Shown piece by piece: positions 31,307 to 39,871 of a DNA stretch of 64,000 nt. Position 1 is the stretch's first letter, and each line of letters opens with the position of its first letter. The notes under the pieces were generated by a model. The model was not told the DNA's origin and made no database searches. It saw only the letters and a program-made list of their open reading frames with translations. Origin of the DNA: Cohaesibacter marisflavi (lineage in GTDB: Bacteria; Pseudomonadota; Alphaproteobacteria; Rhizobiales; Cohaesibacteraceae); assembly GCF_900115225.1 (NCBI RefSeq), contig NZ_FOVR01000005.1, forward strand, positions 1-64,000, in the 5' to 3' direction. A program made the translations under genes and the position numbers.

Positions 31307-31918
31307 CTATTCTTTCTTGAGGCCATCCAGCAATTCAGGGGTCTTGGAAAAATCGACCCCCTCACCTTCCTGCGCCTTCTCGTCTTCGTCCGGCTCGTCC
31401 AGCAAACCTTCAGGCGGCATGACAAGAACATAGCCCTGCGAAACCTTCACTTCGGGCACAACCTCGCGGGTGAATGGAATATAGTAGCCTTTGCCACGTT
31501 TGGGCATGACATCAAGCATATCGCCTGCGCCAAAATCATGGATCGCCACGATGGAGCCAATTGACGAGCCATCTTCAAGCCGCGCGTCCAGCCCGATGAG
31601 ATCGGAATGATAGAATTCCTCCTCCTCAAGCTCGGGCAGCTGTTCCCGATCGACATAAAGCCGCGTTCCGGTGAGCGCTTCAACATCATTGCGATTGTTG
31701 AGCCCTTTGACGCGACAGACAAAAACGGTCTTGGATTCCCGCGCCGACAGAAATTCGAACTGGCGCGTCCCGTCCGCCGTTTCCAGAGGTCCATAAGCGA
31801 ACAAAGCATCGGGATCATCAGCAAACAGCTTGACCCGCACCTCGCCGCGTATTCCGTGCGCAGCTCCAAACTGGGCAATACAAACCTTGCCCTGAGGATC
31901 GGTAGGACCCTTGGCCAT
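31307..31918 (-). CDS. rimM: 16S rRNA processing protein RimM
   Basis: A 203-residue 30S maturation factor that binds S19 and helps assemble the 30S head. The N-terminal beta-barrel starts [20 protein letters not shown], and the C-terminal PRC-barrel contains [32 protein letters not shown] and [13 protein letters not shown] short acidic tail follows ([13 protein letters not shown]). AAGGAG lies eight bases before the ATG. It sits between rpsP, separated by a strong terminator, and trmD. Confidence 0.95.
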   Translation of the reverse strand: MAKGPTDPQGKVCIAQFGAAHGIRGEVRVKLFADDPDALFAYGPLETADGTRQFEFLSARESKTVFVCRVKGLNNRNDVEALTGTRLYVDREQLPELEEEEFYHSDLIGLDARLEDGSSIGSIVAIHDFGAGDMLDVMPKRGKGYYIPFTREVVPEVKVSQGYVLVMPPEGLLDEPDEDEKAQEGEGVDFSKTPELLDGLKKE

Positions 31919-31962
31919 GACACTACTCCTTGCCGGCTGCCGGATTACAAGAATCCGGAATC

Positions 31963-31997
31963 AAAAAGGGAGTCCGGCCATAGCGGGCCGCACTCCC
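31963..31997 (-). terminator. terminator after rpsP
   Basis: On the minus strand GGGAGTGCGGCC / GGCCGGACTCCC forms a 12-bp stem (one mismatch) with a six-base loop followed by TTTTTGA. It lies directly after the rpsP stop and before rimM, so read-through or a new promoter is needed to express rimM-trmD. Confidence 0.85.
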
Positions 31998-32012
31998 TCA
32001 AAAAAGCGAAGA

Positions 32013-32420
32013 TTACTCAGCGCTTGCTTCTTCAGCCGGAGCTTCTGCTTCAGCAGCAGCCTCGGCAGCTGCAGCAGCTGCTTCTTCTTCTTTCATGCGC
32101 TGTTCTTCAAGACGTTCCTGAGCTTTCGCACCCGGCAGAGCTTTTTTCGGGTTGTTACGAGCAGGACGGGTTGCCAGACCAGCAGCATCAAGGAAGCGCA
32201 GAACACGGTCGGTCGGCTTTGCGCCTTTTTCGATCCAGTGCTGGATGCGCTCTACGTCGAGCTGAACGCGCTGTTCGGAATCTTTTGGAAGCAGCGGGTT
32301 GTAAGACCCAACTTTGTCGATGAAGCGGCCATCACGAGGAGAGCGCACATCAGCGATAACGATGCGGTAGTAAGGACGTTTTTTGGAGCCGCCGCGGGCC
32401 AGACGAATTTTCAGTGCCAT
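32013..32420 (-). CDS. rpsP: 30S ribosomal protein S16
   Basis: A 135-residue small-subunit protein. The conserved body ([54 protein letters not shown]) is followed by an Ala/Glu-rich C-terminal extension of about 45 residues, which is common in this bacterial order. I use the ATG at 32420 with AAGGAAA upstream. The gene lies 114 bases after ffh and ends at its own strong terminator. Confidence 0.97.
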   Translation of the reverse strand: MALKIRLARGGSKKRPYYRIVIADVRSPRDGRFIDKVGSYNPLLPKDSEQRVQLDVERIQHWIEKGAKPTDRVLRFLDAAGLATRPARNNPKKALPGAKAQERLEEQRMKEEEAAAAAAEAAAEAEAPAEEASAE

Positions 32421-32534
32421 GGAGTTTCCTTTCCAAATTCGGCATATTCTTGTTTCAATGGCCAACTTTTTAGCGACTGCCAGCAGTCCTTGGCCTTGTA
32501 TTGGATGCAAACGGGATCTTGGAACAGACCCGGC

Positions 32535-34091
32535 TTAGCGTTTCTTCTTACCTTTGCCGGGCATACCGCCCAGACCGGGAAATTTAGGGCCGCCCAGACC
32601 GGGAAGACCTGGCATACCGCCGGGTAATCCTCCTGGAAGACCACCGGGGAGACCGCCACCAGGCAGGCCACCGCCCATTCCTTTGGCCATATCACCCATA
32701 TCGGGCATCTGGCCGGATTTCTGCATTTCTTCAAGCTGGGCAGGATCTACCTGGGGCATGCCGCCACCGAACAGGCCGCCAAGGCCGCCCTTCTTCTTGC
32801 CCAGCATCTTCATCATGTCCGCCATCTGGCGATGCATTTTGAGAAGCTTGTTGATTTCGGACACCTGCACGCCAGCACCAGCGGCAACGCGCTTCTTGCG
32901 GCTTGCATTGAGCAGCTTGGGATTGCGCCGCTCGGCCCGGGTCATGGAATTGATGATCGCCACCTGACGGTTGACGACGGAATCATCAAGATTGGCAGCC
33001 GACATCTGCTTTTTCAGTTTGCCGATACCCGGCATCAATCCCATGATGCCGCTCATACCGCCCAGCTTGGCCATCTGGCCCAACTGATCCTTGAGATCCT
33101 CAAGATCGAATTTGCCTTTGCGCAGCTTTTCAGCAGCGGCGGCAGCCTTCTCGGCATCGATATTTTCGGCTGCTTTTTCAACCAGCGAAACGATATCGCC
33201 CATGCCCAGAATACGGCCGGCAATACGTTCGGGATGGAATTCTTCCAGCGCATCTGCTTTTTCGCCGGTACCCATCAGCTTGATCGGCTTGCCGGTAACC
33301 GCGCGCATGGAAAGAGCCGCACCACCGCGTCCGTCACCATCAACACGGGTCAGCACGATGCCGGTGACATCGCAGCGTTCGTCAAAGCTTTTGGCCACAT
33401 TGACGGCGTCCTGACCGGTCAGGCTATCGGCAACCAGCAGAATTTCATGCGGGTTGGTGACCTTGCGGATTTCTTCCATCTCAACCATGAGAGGCTCATC
33501 CACATGGGTCCGGCCAGCGGTATCGAGCATGACCACATCAAAGCCACCGAGCTTGGCGGCATTGATGGCGCGTTCTGCAATCTGTGTTGGCGTCTGGCCA
33601 GCCACAATCGGCAGCGTCGCGATGTCATTCTGTTCACCAAGCACCCGCAGCTGTTCCTGCGCGGCAGGACGGCGGGTATCGAGCGAGGCCATCAAAACTT
33701 TCTTGCGATCGCGGGTCTGCAAGCGCAACGCGATCTTGGCCGTCGAGGTGGTTTTACCAGACCCCTGCAGACCAACCATCATGATGGGCACTGGCGATGG
33801 CGCATTCAGATCAATAACCTTGGCATCGGCGCCGAGCATCTCGACCATCTGGTCATGCACCAGCTTGATCACCATCTGCCCTGGGCTGACCGACTTAATC
33901 ACTTCAACGCCAACCGCCTTCTGTTTCACCTGCTCGGTGAACTGGCGCACGACATCCAGAGCAACGTCCGCTTCGATCAGGGCGCGACGAACTTCGCGCA
34001 GGGCAGCATTGACATCGGACTCGCTAAGCGCACCGCGCTTGGAGAGCTTGTCAAAAATGCCGCTTAGGCGATCTGATAGCGATTCAAACAT
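32535..34091 (-). CDS. ffh: signal recognition particle protein Ffh
   Basis: A 518-residue SRP GTPase that binds signal sequences of nascent inner-membrane proteins and, with the 4.5S RNA and FtsY, directs ribosomes to SecYEG. The NG domain carries GLQGSGKTTSTAKIA (G1, about residue 107), DTRRPAAQEQLRVL, DTAGRTHVDEPLM and TRVDGDGRGGAAL. The methionine-rich M domain begins near residue 300 and includes the RNA-binding segment SMTRAERRNP. The last 45 residues are Gly/Pro/Leu-rich repeats ending in basic residues. AAGGAG precedes the ATG. The SRP RNA gene was not found in this window. Confidence 0.97.
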   Translation of the reverse strand: MFESLSDRLSGIFDKLSKRGALSESDVNAALREVRRALIEADVALDVVRQFTEQVKQKAVGVEVIKSVSPGQMVIKLVHDQMVEMLGADAKVIDLNAPSPVPIMMVGLQGSGKTTSTAKIALRLQTRDRKKVLMASLDTRRPAAQEQLRVLGEQNDIATLPIVAGQTPTQIAERAINAAKLGGFDVVMLDTAGRTHVDEPLMVEMEEIRKVTNPHEILLVADSLTGQDAVNVAKSFDERCDVTGIVLTRVDGDGRGGAALSMRAVTGKPIKLMGTGEKADALEEFHPERIAGRILGMGDIVSLVEKAAENIDAEKAAAAAEKLRKGKFDLEDLKDQLGQMAKLGGMSGIMGLMPGIGKLKKQMSAANLDDSVVNRQVAIINSMTRAERRNPKLLNASRKKRVAAGAGVQVSEINKLLKMHRQMADMMKMLGKKKGGLGGLFGGGMPQVDPAQLEEMQKSGQMPDMGDMAKGMGGGLPGGGLPGGLPGGLPGGMPGLPGLGGPKFPGLGGMPGKGKKKR

Positions 34092-34195
34092 GCATTGCTC
34101 CTTCGTTGCTTCCCATCAGTAAGACATCTTTCCAATTTGGGCCTTTCCGCCTCATCTGCCAAGCAGATCCCCTAAAGAAAACCGCATAGCAAAAA

Positions 34196-34230
34196 TACAT
34201 CCGAGGGCGCAACGCGCTGTCGGATGTGGA
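34196..34230 (-). terminator. hairpin/terminator upstream of ffh
   Basis: On the minus strand CATCCGA / TCGGATG encloses a GC-rich inner hairpin and is followed by TATTTTTGC. A second stem CCCGGT / ACCGGG lies next to it at about 34234-34265. The pair may be a second terminator of the HAD gene or a structured ffh leader. Confidence 0.5.
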
Positions 34231-34360
34231 CTTCCCGGTTCTCTTTACACCTTTGCGGGACCGGGTCAGTGGCTCAAATTGTCTTGTCTCGTGATGAGAA
34301 TGGGCGGTTTCTACGCAATATTGCTCTCTGCGTCAACTGGATTCAGCGCTGAATGCAATG

Positions 34361-34384
34361 AAAAGGCCAGATTTCAGGCCTTTT
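34361..34384 (-). terminator. terminator overlapping the HAD gene stop codon
   Basis: AAAAGGCC / GGCCTTTT is a perfect 8-bp stem with an eight-base loop. On the minus strand it begins at the stop codon of the HAD gene and ends in CCTTTTCATT. Confidence 0.65.
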
Positions 34385-35013
34385 TACAAAAGTTCAGCAC
34401 GCAATTCATCAATGGTGGCGACAATCTTGTCTGTTCCCGCCGTCTCAAACTCTTCTCTGGAGCCATAGCCCCAGAGCAGGGAAACGGTCTTCATGCCGTT
34501 GGCCTTGCCACCCAGAATATCATGCTTGCGGTCTCCGATCATCACCGAGCTTGACGCATTGGCGCCGGTCTTTTCTAGCGCATAGGTCAGAAGATCGGCC
34601 TTGTTGCCTCGTGTTCCATCCAGCTCGGCCCCGAACACGGCATCAAAATAGGAGGCCAATTCAAAGCGCTCCAGAATCGGATTGGCAAAGACATGCGGCT
34701 TGGAGGTTGCCACATAAAGCGGATGCCCTGCCGCCTTCAACTCACTCAGAAGCTCCGGAATGCCCGCATAGACCTCATTTTCATACAGCCCTGTCACCGA
34801 ATAATGCTCGCGATAGGCAAGGACCCCCTCTTCTGCGCGTTCGGGACCAACCATCACAGCAAAGCTTTCCGGCAATGGGGGGCCGATGACCCAGTCGAGA
34901 TCGTCCGGAACCTCGGAAATCCCGAGCTTGTCGAGAGCATAATGGGTGGAGCTGATGATGCCTGCCTTTGGGTCGGTCAGAGTGCCATCAAGGTCGAAGA
35001 ATAGAGAAGTCAT
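34384..35013 (-). CDS. HAD family hydrolase, phosphoglycolate phosphatase-like
   Basis: A 209-residue HAD-superfamily phosphatase with a cap domain of the Gph/PGMB type. Motif I is FFDLDGTLTDPKAG (nucleophile and acid Asp), motif II is VATSKPH, and the motif III/IV region includes KTGANASSSVMIGDRKHDILGGKANGMKTV. It probably dephosphorylates a small phosphorylated metabolite; phosphoglycolate is only one option. It lies 42 bases past the 3' end of a co-oriented GGDEF gene, so it may be co-transcribed with it, but the functions are not obviously linked. Confidence 0.85.
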   Translation of the reverse strand: MTSLFFDLDGTLTDPKAGIISSTHYALDKLGISEVPDDLDWVIGPPLPESFAVMVGPERAEEGVLAYREHYSVTGLYENEVYAGIPELLSELKAAGHPLYVATSKPHVFANPILERFELASYFDAVFGAELDGTRGNKADLLTYALEKTGANASSSVMIGDRKHDILGGKANGMKTVSLLWGYGSREEFETAGTDKIVATIDELRAELL

Positions 35014-35055
35014 GAAAAACCACTGTCATTGTCTGGCTGCGTTTGCGAAGAAAAG

Positions 35056-36315
35056 TCAGACAGCCTTGCTAATCATCGTCGGCTCGGAGAAAACACCGGC
35101 TGTCATGAGGTTGTCATCCATCACTTCGCGAATGCGCATGGAAGGTTTGTAGGCCAGAACGCGATTGCGTCCGTCCTTCTTGGCAAGATACATAGCATAA
35201 TCAGCTGCGGTGAACAGATGATCAAAGCTTTTCCCGACTGTTTTCACTGACACATAGCCTATACTCAAAGTGAAACTAATCGGGGCACCCTTATAATCAA
35301 AGGAGGTCTGCTCGATTTTACGTCGCACTCTCTCCAGAATGGCCGCGTGATCATATCCTTTGCCGCCCAAATAGATGGCAAATTCTTCCCCCCCCATACG
35401 CCCCATCAGAGCGGAGGTAGGCAATTGCAGTTTGGTAGTCTTCACAAAGTCGATGAGCACCTTATCGCCTGCATCATGACCATATGTGTCATTGATCGTC
35501 TTGAAATGATCAATATCCAGAATAGCCATAATAGCATCCGGTCCGCTATCAGGTAGTACGCCATTGATGCCTTTGACAAAGGCACGGCGATTGGAGATAC
35601 CAGTTAAATCATCTGTTTCGGATGCGATACGATGTCTCTTTTCAGCCTTGTCCTTGATGAGAATCACCGTAGATATCGCCATCATCGTTGTGTTGAAGAA
35701 AATTTCCAGCAAGAACAGCTTCCACCATCCCGCTTCCATGCGCCCATTGATCACGGCAGCTGGCTGGGTCAGTGTGAAGAAGACGACGAAGCCACGAATG
35801 ATGCCATGGACCACCAGGACGATTGATGTCGGCACTGCCATTGGCAAAGCCCGATTGCCAGCACCATTAAAGACAAGATGGGCATTGCTAAAGGCGACGC
35901 CCATGACAAACAGGGACTGCACCAAGGCATTCATATTCGGATCGGAATAGAGCCAGGGCGCCGCACCAGCCAAAATCAGATAGACAAACGGGGCAACAAA
36001 GAAAGGCCAAGTCGGCGTCTTGTGACCGTTAAAGGCCCGAAAACCGGCAATCATGCCCAAATTGGATGTAATCACCACAGCCGTGCATAACGCTGGAGCG
36101 AAGGATCCCAGTATCTCCTGCAATGCCAGAAAGGCAGCAGCCACAACACCCAGAACATAAGCCAACAACCAATATCCAGCGGCCGGTTCATCGGTATTGG
36201 TCCGCCAAACCACAGCCATCGTGGATGCCGAGACAAGCAAAGATAAAAATAGACAAGCATAAATAGACGCAATATCAAGCGCATTAAGCATAGATAAACG
36301 AGCCCCCAGTTGCAT
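35056..36315 (-). CDS. GGDEF domain protein, probable diguanylate cyclase
   Basis: A 419-residue inner-membrane protein. The N-terminal 230 residues contain about six or seven hydrophobic helices with no named sensor domain. The C-terminal GGDEF domain starts near residue 250 (DLTGISNRRAF), has AILDIDHFKTINDTYGHDAGD, and has the active-site signature GGEEF, so it should make cyclic di-GMP from two GTP. A clear RxxD inhibitory site was not seen. The start is uncertain between 36315 and the ATG at 36291 (eight residues shorter); neither has a strong ribosome binding site. No c-di-GMP effector lies nearby. Confidence 0.9.
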   Translation of the reverse strand: MQLGARLSMLNALDIASIYACLFLSLLVSASTMAVVWRTNTDEPAAGYWLLAYVLGVVAAAFLALQEILGSFAPALCTAVVITSNLGMIAGFRAFNGHKTPTWPFFVAPFVYLILAGAAPWLYSDPNMNALVQSLFVMGVAFSNAHLVFNGAGNRALPMAVPTSIVLVVHGIIRGFVVFFTLTQPAAVINGRMEAGWWKLFLLEIFFNTTMMAISTVILIKDKAEKRHRIASETDDLTGISNRRAFVKGINGVLPDSGPDAIMAILDIDHFKTINDTYGHDAGDKVLIDFVKTTKLQLPTSALMGRMGGEEFAIYLGGKGYDHAAILERVRRKIEQTSFDYKGAPISFTLSIGYVSVKTVGKSFDHLFTAADYAMYLAKKDGRNRVLAYKPSMRIREVMDDNLMTAGVFSEPTMISKAV

Positions 36316-36613
36316 GCAGGCTAATCCAAAACTCTAAAAATAATCATAATCGTTACGATGAAATCGATTGCATTTTGGCGAAAAGGACAAGCACTCTGCT
36401 TTCAGCGACGGCCCGGTCCACACAGCTTTTCAAGCAAAGCGCAATCCGGCCCGCGAACAGAATGCCAACGGGGCACACACAAATGATTTTTCCTCACAAG
36501 GCCGCCTCTATCATTTTTCGCCAAAAGCGGTACATTGTCGCCAACAACAAACACAATCTCCCCAAGCCGGAAAATAGGGACTTATGGAGATGAAAAAGCC
36601 TACGGAGCCCCCC

Positions 36614-37708
36614 ATGTCACCTACACCTTCAGATCAGAAAGCCCATTTCTGGCTACGTGACGAAGATCGCAGCACCGAACGCCGCACCGCATTGACACCC
36701 AAAAATGCCAAATTACTGATCGAAAAAGGATTTTCCGTAACGGTCGAGAAAAGCGAAAAGCGCGTCTGCACCAATGAGGACTATGAAGCCGTAGGCTGCG
36801 CCCTCGCCGAGCCGCGTTCATGGGTGGATGCTCCGAAGGAAACGGTTATTCTCGGTCTCAAGGAACTGGCAGAAACGCCGGACAAACTGCCTCACCGGAT
36901 GATCCATTTTGCCCATATCTACAAAGACCAGACCGGCTGGGAAAAGGAGATGGCTCGCTTCGTCAATGGCGAAGGCCTGCTTTATGACATCGAATTCCTG
37001 ACCAACGAAAACGGACGCCGCGTTGCCGCCTTTGGCTATTGGGCCGGATGGATGGGAGCCGCTCTGGGCGCATTCCGCCTCTTGGAACGCCGCGCTGGCC
37101 GCAATGAGATTACCAAGGGAGTCTCCCCGTTCGAAAGCCAGCAGGCGATCATAGACAGATTGAAAGCGTTGGCCGAAGAAGGCGAAGGCGATCTGCCAAC
37201 CGCCATCGTCATTGGCGCCAAGGGCCGTTCCGGCACAGGGGCTAGCGAATGCCTTGAAGCCATCGGCATGACAGTAACCAAGTGGGACATCGAGGAAACC
37301 CGCATCCTCGACCGGCGGGCTCTTCTCTCTCACGACATGATGGTCAACTGCGTGCTCATGTTTGGCCCGGGCCTGTTGCTCGCCAACAAGACCCATTTAG
37401 CGGCAGAAGGCGCAAAGATGAAGGTCATTTCCGACGTATCCTGCGATCCATTCTCCGATTTCAATCCCTTGCCGATCTACAATGCCCCGACCAGTTGGGA
37501 TGCTCCGGTGATTGAAGTGGCAAAGAATGGATTGGGCGACGCTGTTGAGGTCACCTCCATCGACAATTTGCCTTCCCTTTTGCCAGCTCAGGCAGCGGAA
37601 GAATTTTCAGACCAATTCATCACCTCGCTCCTGCGTTTTGATGATGGCATCGAGTGGAAGAACGCCAAAGCCAAATTCGAGGAAGTCCGCGCAAAAGCTA
37701 ATCTCTGA
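36614..37708 (+). CDS. saccharopine dehydrogenase (NAD+, L-lysine-forming), LYS1 type
   Basis: A 364-residue enzyme closely resembling yeast Lys1, which interconverts saccharopine with lysine and 2-oxoglutarate. Shared segments include the RTALTPKNAKLLIEKGF start, RMIHFAHIYKDQTGWE, the long NGRRVAAFGYWAGWMGAALG stretch, VIGAKGRSGTGA at the NAD site, and SIDNLPSLLPAQAAEEFS near the end. The ATG at 36614 has GGAG six bases upstream; frames to 36584 would add ten residues without a usable site. Most bacteria make lysine by the diaminopimelate route, so a degradative or osmolyte role is more likely than fungal-type synthesis. A terminator follows at 37754. Confidence 0.9.
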   Translation: MSPTPSDQKAHFWLRDEDRSTERRTALTPKNAKLLIEKGFSVTVEKSEKRVCTNEDYEAVGCALAEPRSWVDAPKETVILGLKELAETPDKLPHRMIHFAHIYKDQTGWEKEMARFVNGEGLLYDIEFLTNENGRRVAAFGYWAGWMGAALGAFRLLERRAGRNEITKGVSPFESQQAIIDRLKALAEEGEGDLPTAIVIGAKGRSGTGASECLEAIGMTVTKWDIEETRILDRRALLSHDMMVNCVLMFGPGLLLANKTHLAAEGAKMKVISDVSCDPFSDFNPLPIYNAPTSWDAPVIEVAKNGLGDAVEVTSIDNLPSLLPAQAAEEFSDQFITSLLRFDDGIEWKNAKAKFEEVRAKANL

Positions 37709-37753
37709 CAGCCTGTTCAAGGCCACAGGCCGACATTTCTTCTGACTTGTTTC

Positions 37754-37786
37754 AAGGGTGCGAGCAATTATCGCACCCTTTTTCTT
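37754..37786 (+). terminator. terminator of the saccharopine dehydrogenase gene
   Basis: AAGGGTGCGA / TCGCACCCTT is a perfect 10-bp stem with a seven-base loop followed by TTTCTTT. It lies 45 bases after the stop codon. Confidence 0.88.
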
Positions 37787-37905
37787 TGAACAATCCCGTC
37801 AGACCGACTTATTGCCAATCGAAAAATGATGAATTTTCACAAAACTGAAACCAAGGACTTCTCTACTTGCAGACGACCTTTCGAAAACTCTCACGGAAAG
37901 TTCAT

Positions 37906-37956
37906 TGATTGAATGCAATTAAACCATTCAATCAGTAGAAAGCCTGATTATATAAT
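37906..37956 (+). promoter_or_regulatory. inverted repeat plus TATAAT, cytochrome c' promoter
   Basis: TGATTGAATG (37906-37915) and CATTCAATCA (37925-37934) form a perfect 10-bp inverted repeat with a nine-base spacer. TATAAT lies at 37951-37956. The right arm falls where the -35 element should be (about 37928-37933), so a bound regulator would compete with, or contact, RNA polymerase. The cytochrome c' start codon is 64 bases downstream of TATAAT. Confidence 0.6.
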
Positions 37957-38019
37957 CTGAAGGCCATAAATTTTTGGCGAACCTGACCGGATTACTTAAT
38001 GCAATAATGGGGACCAACC

Positions 38020-38463
38020 ATGCATAAAATCGCTCTTGCTACCATCGCTTTGTCATTAATTGCTGCACCAGCCCTCGCTGGTCCGAAAGAAGACGCTGTT
38101 GCCGAACGCCAAGCCTACTTCAAAAAACTTGGTGGCAACATGGGCCCTCTGGCCAAGCTGCTCAAAGGCGACTATGACGCCGCAACCGCTCAGCAGCATG
38201 CAGATGCACTAGCAGACCTCACAACACAGGATATCAGTGGACTGTTTGTTGAAGGCACTTCCACCGAAGACATGCCCGGCAAAACCGAAGCGCTTCCGGT
38301 TATTTGGGAAGACATGGATGGCTTTGCCACCAAATATGAAGCATTGGCAACGGCAGCGGCCAACCTGAAGGCTGAAGCCGGCAAAGGCAAAGCCCAGCTG
38401 GCCGCCGCTTTTGGCCCTGTTGGTGCCTCTTGCAAAAGCTGCCACGATGGCTTCCGCGACTAA
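38020..38463 (+). CDS. cytochrome c' / class II cytochrome c
   Basis: A 147-residue periplasmic heme protein. The N-terminal signal peptide MHKIALATIALSLIAAPALA ends in a clean AxA site. The mature part is a four-helix bundle with a single heme-binding motif CKSCH close to the C-terminus, followed by DGF, as expected for class II c-type cytochromes (c'/c-556). Such proteins bind nitric oxide or act as electron carriers. GGGGA precedes the ATG. A cytochrome b561 gene follows, with a hairpin in the gap, so the pair probably forms an electron-transfer unit. The spacing in FVEGTSTEDMPGKTEALP is typical of the family. Confidence 0.93.
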   Translation: MHKIALATIALSLIAAPALAGPKEDAVAERQAYFKKLGGNMGPLAKLLKGDYDAATAQQHADALADLTTQDISGLFVEGTSTEDMPGKTEALPVIWEDMDGFATKYEALATAAANLKAEAGKGKAQLAAAFGPVGASCKSCHDGFRD

Positions 38464-38471
38464 TCAACAAA

Positions 38472-38510
38472 GGAGCCGGGTATAGGTTGATACCCGGCTC
38501 CACTTTATTT
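38472..38510 (+). terminator. terminator or attenuator between cytochrome c' and b561 genes
   Basis: A 12-bp perfect stem GGAGCCGGGTAT / ATACCCGGCTCC with a six-base loop is followed by ACTTTATTTG. It lies nine bases after the cytochrome c' stop and 31 bases before the b561 start, so it may make the downstream gene less expressed than the upstream one. Confidence 0.75.
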
Positions 38511-38540
38511 GATATTCATTTGCAGCACGAAACACAGGCT

Positions 38541-39155
38541 ATGACAATGAACGAACAGCCAGAACAAGACCCGAATCTGGAACGCATCCGTCTTTGGGAT
38601 CCAGCCATCCGCCTATTTCACTGGACCTTGCTCATTTGCGTTGTCGCCGCCTGGGGGCTGGGCGAATTTGGCCCGGATATCATGACCCTGCATTTCTATT
38701 TCGGCTATGCTGTTGCCGCGCTGCTGGGCTTTCGTCTGATCTGGGGACTGGTAGGGCCAAAAGTGGTGCGCTTTACCCATTTTATCTATAGCCCGAAAAC
38801 AACGCTCTCCTATGCCTCGAAAATCATGGAACGCAAACCCAGCTACTGGCGCGGCCATAATCCGGTCGGCGCTCTGGCAGTCTTTGCCTTGATGGGTATC
38901 CTCATCGCTCAGGTCGCAACAGGTCTGATGGGAGATCCCGATGATTATATCAATGTCGGTCCGCTGGCCAGTTATGTTGGCTATGACACCGCCACGTTGG
39001 CCATCGAGATCCACGAAACACTGGCACCTATCCTGCTCTTGCTGGTGCTCGTTCACGTCGCCGCTATCGGCTTTTACAAGGTCTGGAAACGCGAAGACCT
39101 GATCAAGCCCATGATCACCGGCTGGAAATGGGTCAAAAAAGCAGAAACCGACTGA
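38541..39155 (+). CDS. cytochrome b561 family protein
   Basis: A 204-residue inner-membrane di-heme cytochrome b of the prokaryotic b561/HupC type. The sequence opens RLWDPAIRLFHWTLL, where His is a probable heme ligand, and shows four hydrophobic helices. FLTHFIYSP-like linker residues (VRFTHFIYSPKTTLSYA), a histidine in YWRGHNPVGALAVFALMG, IEIHETLAPILLLLVLVHVAAIGFYKVW and a basic C-terminus match the family. It can pass electrons between quinone and the cytochrome c' encoded just upstream. I use ATG 38541; ATG 38547 is equally possible. Confidence 0.88.
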   Translation: MTMNEQPEQDPNLERIRLWDPAIRLFHWTLLICVVAAWGLGEFGPDIMTLHFYFGYAVAALLGFRLIWGLVGPKVVRFTHFIYSPKTTLSYASKIMERKPSYWRGHNPVGALAVFALMGILIAQVATGLMGDPDDYINVGPLASYVGYDTATLAIEIHETLAPILLLLVLVHVAAIGFYKVWKREDLIKPMITGWKWVKKAETD

Positions 39156-39177
39156 TTTCAAACACCGCTATCAGCGA

Positions 39178-39621
39178 TCAGATTGTGCTGAGCAGGATGC
39201 TTGTCTCACTGTTCAGCACCCCCTCGATCAAGCGGACCTCGCGCAGAACCCGGTCGAAATCCGACAGGGACGCTGTCTGGATTTCCGCTACAAGATCCCA
39301 CGCCCCATTCGTCGTATGCAATGTGTGAAGCTCCGGCATGCCACGCAGCTTCCGGATCACCTGCGACGTCGATTTCCCCACTACCTCAATCAGCATGATT
39401 GCGCGAATACCATCCAGCTCATAATCTTCGCGCACACGCACCGTGTAGCCAAGAATCGCACCTGACTCCATCAGACGATCAAGCCTGTTCTGCACTGTCC
39501 CCCGCGAGACTTGCAGAATATCGGCCAGTTTGGAGAGTGGCGCACGCCCGTCATGGCGCAAAAGCGAGATGAGATCCCGATCCAGCTGATCAAAAATATG
39601 CTTGGCCCCTTGCGTCACCAT
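39178..39621 (-). CDS. Lrp/AsnC family transcriptional regulator
   Basis: A 147-residue regulator with an N-terminal winged helix (LDRDLISLLRHDGRAPLSKLADILQVSRGTVQNRLDRLMESGAI) and a C-terminal RAM domain (IMLIEVVGKSTSQVIRKL, LHTTNGAWDLVAEIQT). It is divergent from an ornithine cyclodeaminase gene, about 250 bases between start codons. Lrp-type regulators are often found next to ornithine or arginine catabolic genes, which makes ornithine or arginine a plausible effector. Confidence 0.93.
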   Translation of the reverse strand: MVTQGAKHIFDQLDRDLISLLRHDGRAPLSKLADILQVSRGTVQNRLDRLMESGAILGYTVRVREDYELDGIRAIMLIEVVGKSTSQVIRKLRGMPELHTLHTTNGAWDLVAEIQTASLSDFDRVLREVRLIEGVLNSETSILLSTI

Positions 39622-39871
39622 GTAGTTTGCCCTCTCTCCCCTCGGAATATATGACCAATTCTGACGAATTGCCCAATTTTCACTTTAAATTTGTATAATC
39701 ACTTATCATTTATTGAAGGGTTTTGCCATTTTTTCTGAAAATTTGTCTCGCTATTCTAATAGGACAATCATGATCCATCCGCTGCGCCGACCATCATCAT
39801 GTCAGGTGCCCACAGAATGGATCCAAAGGCCTTCAGAGCCGCCTTCTTACAGATTTTCAGGAACGCATCCC

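Noticed and set aside
32832-34067. Open reading frame of 411 codons opposite ffh
   Set aside because: Antisense shadow of a highly conserved gene; composition is typical of reverse-frame translation.
34092-34383. Possible 4.5S SRP RNA gene beside ffh
   Set aside because: The region has hairpins but not the conserved SRP RNA tetraloop and internal-loop sequences.
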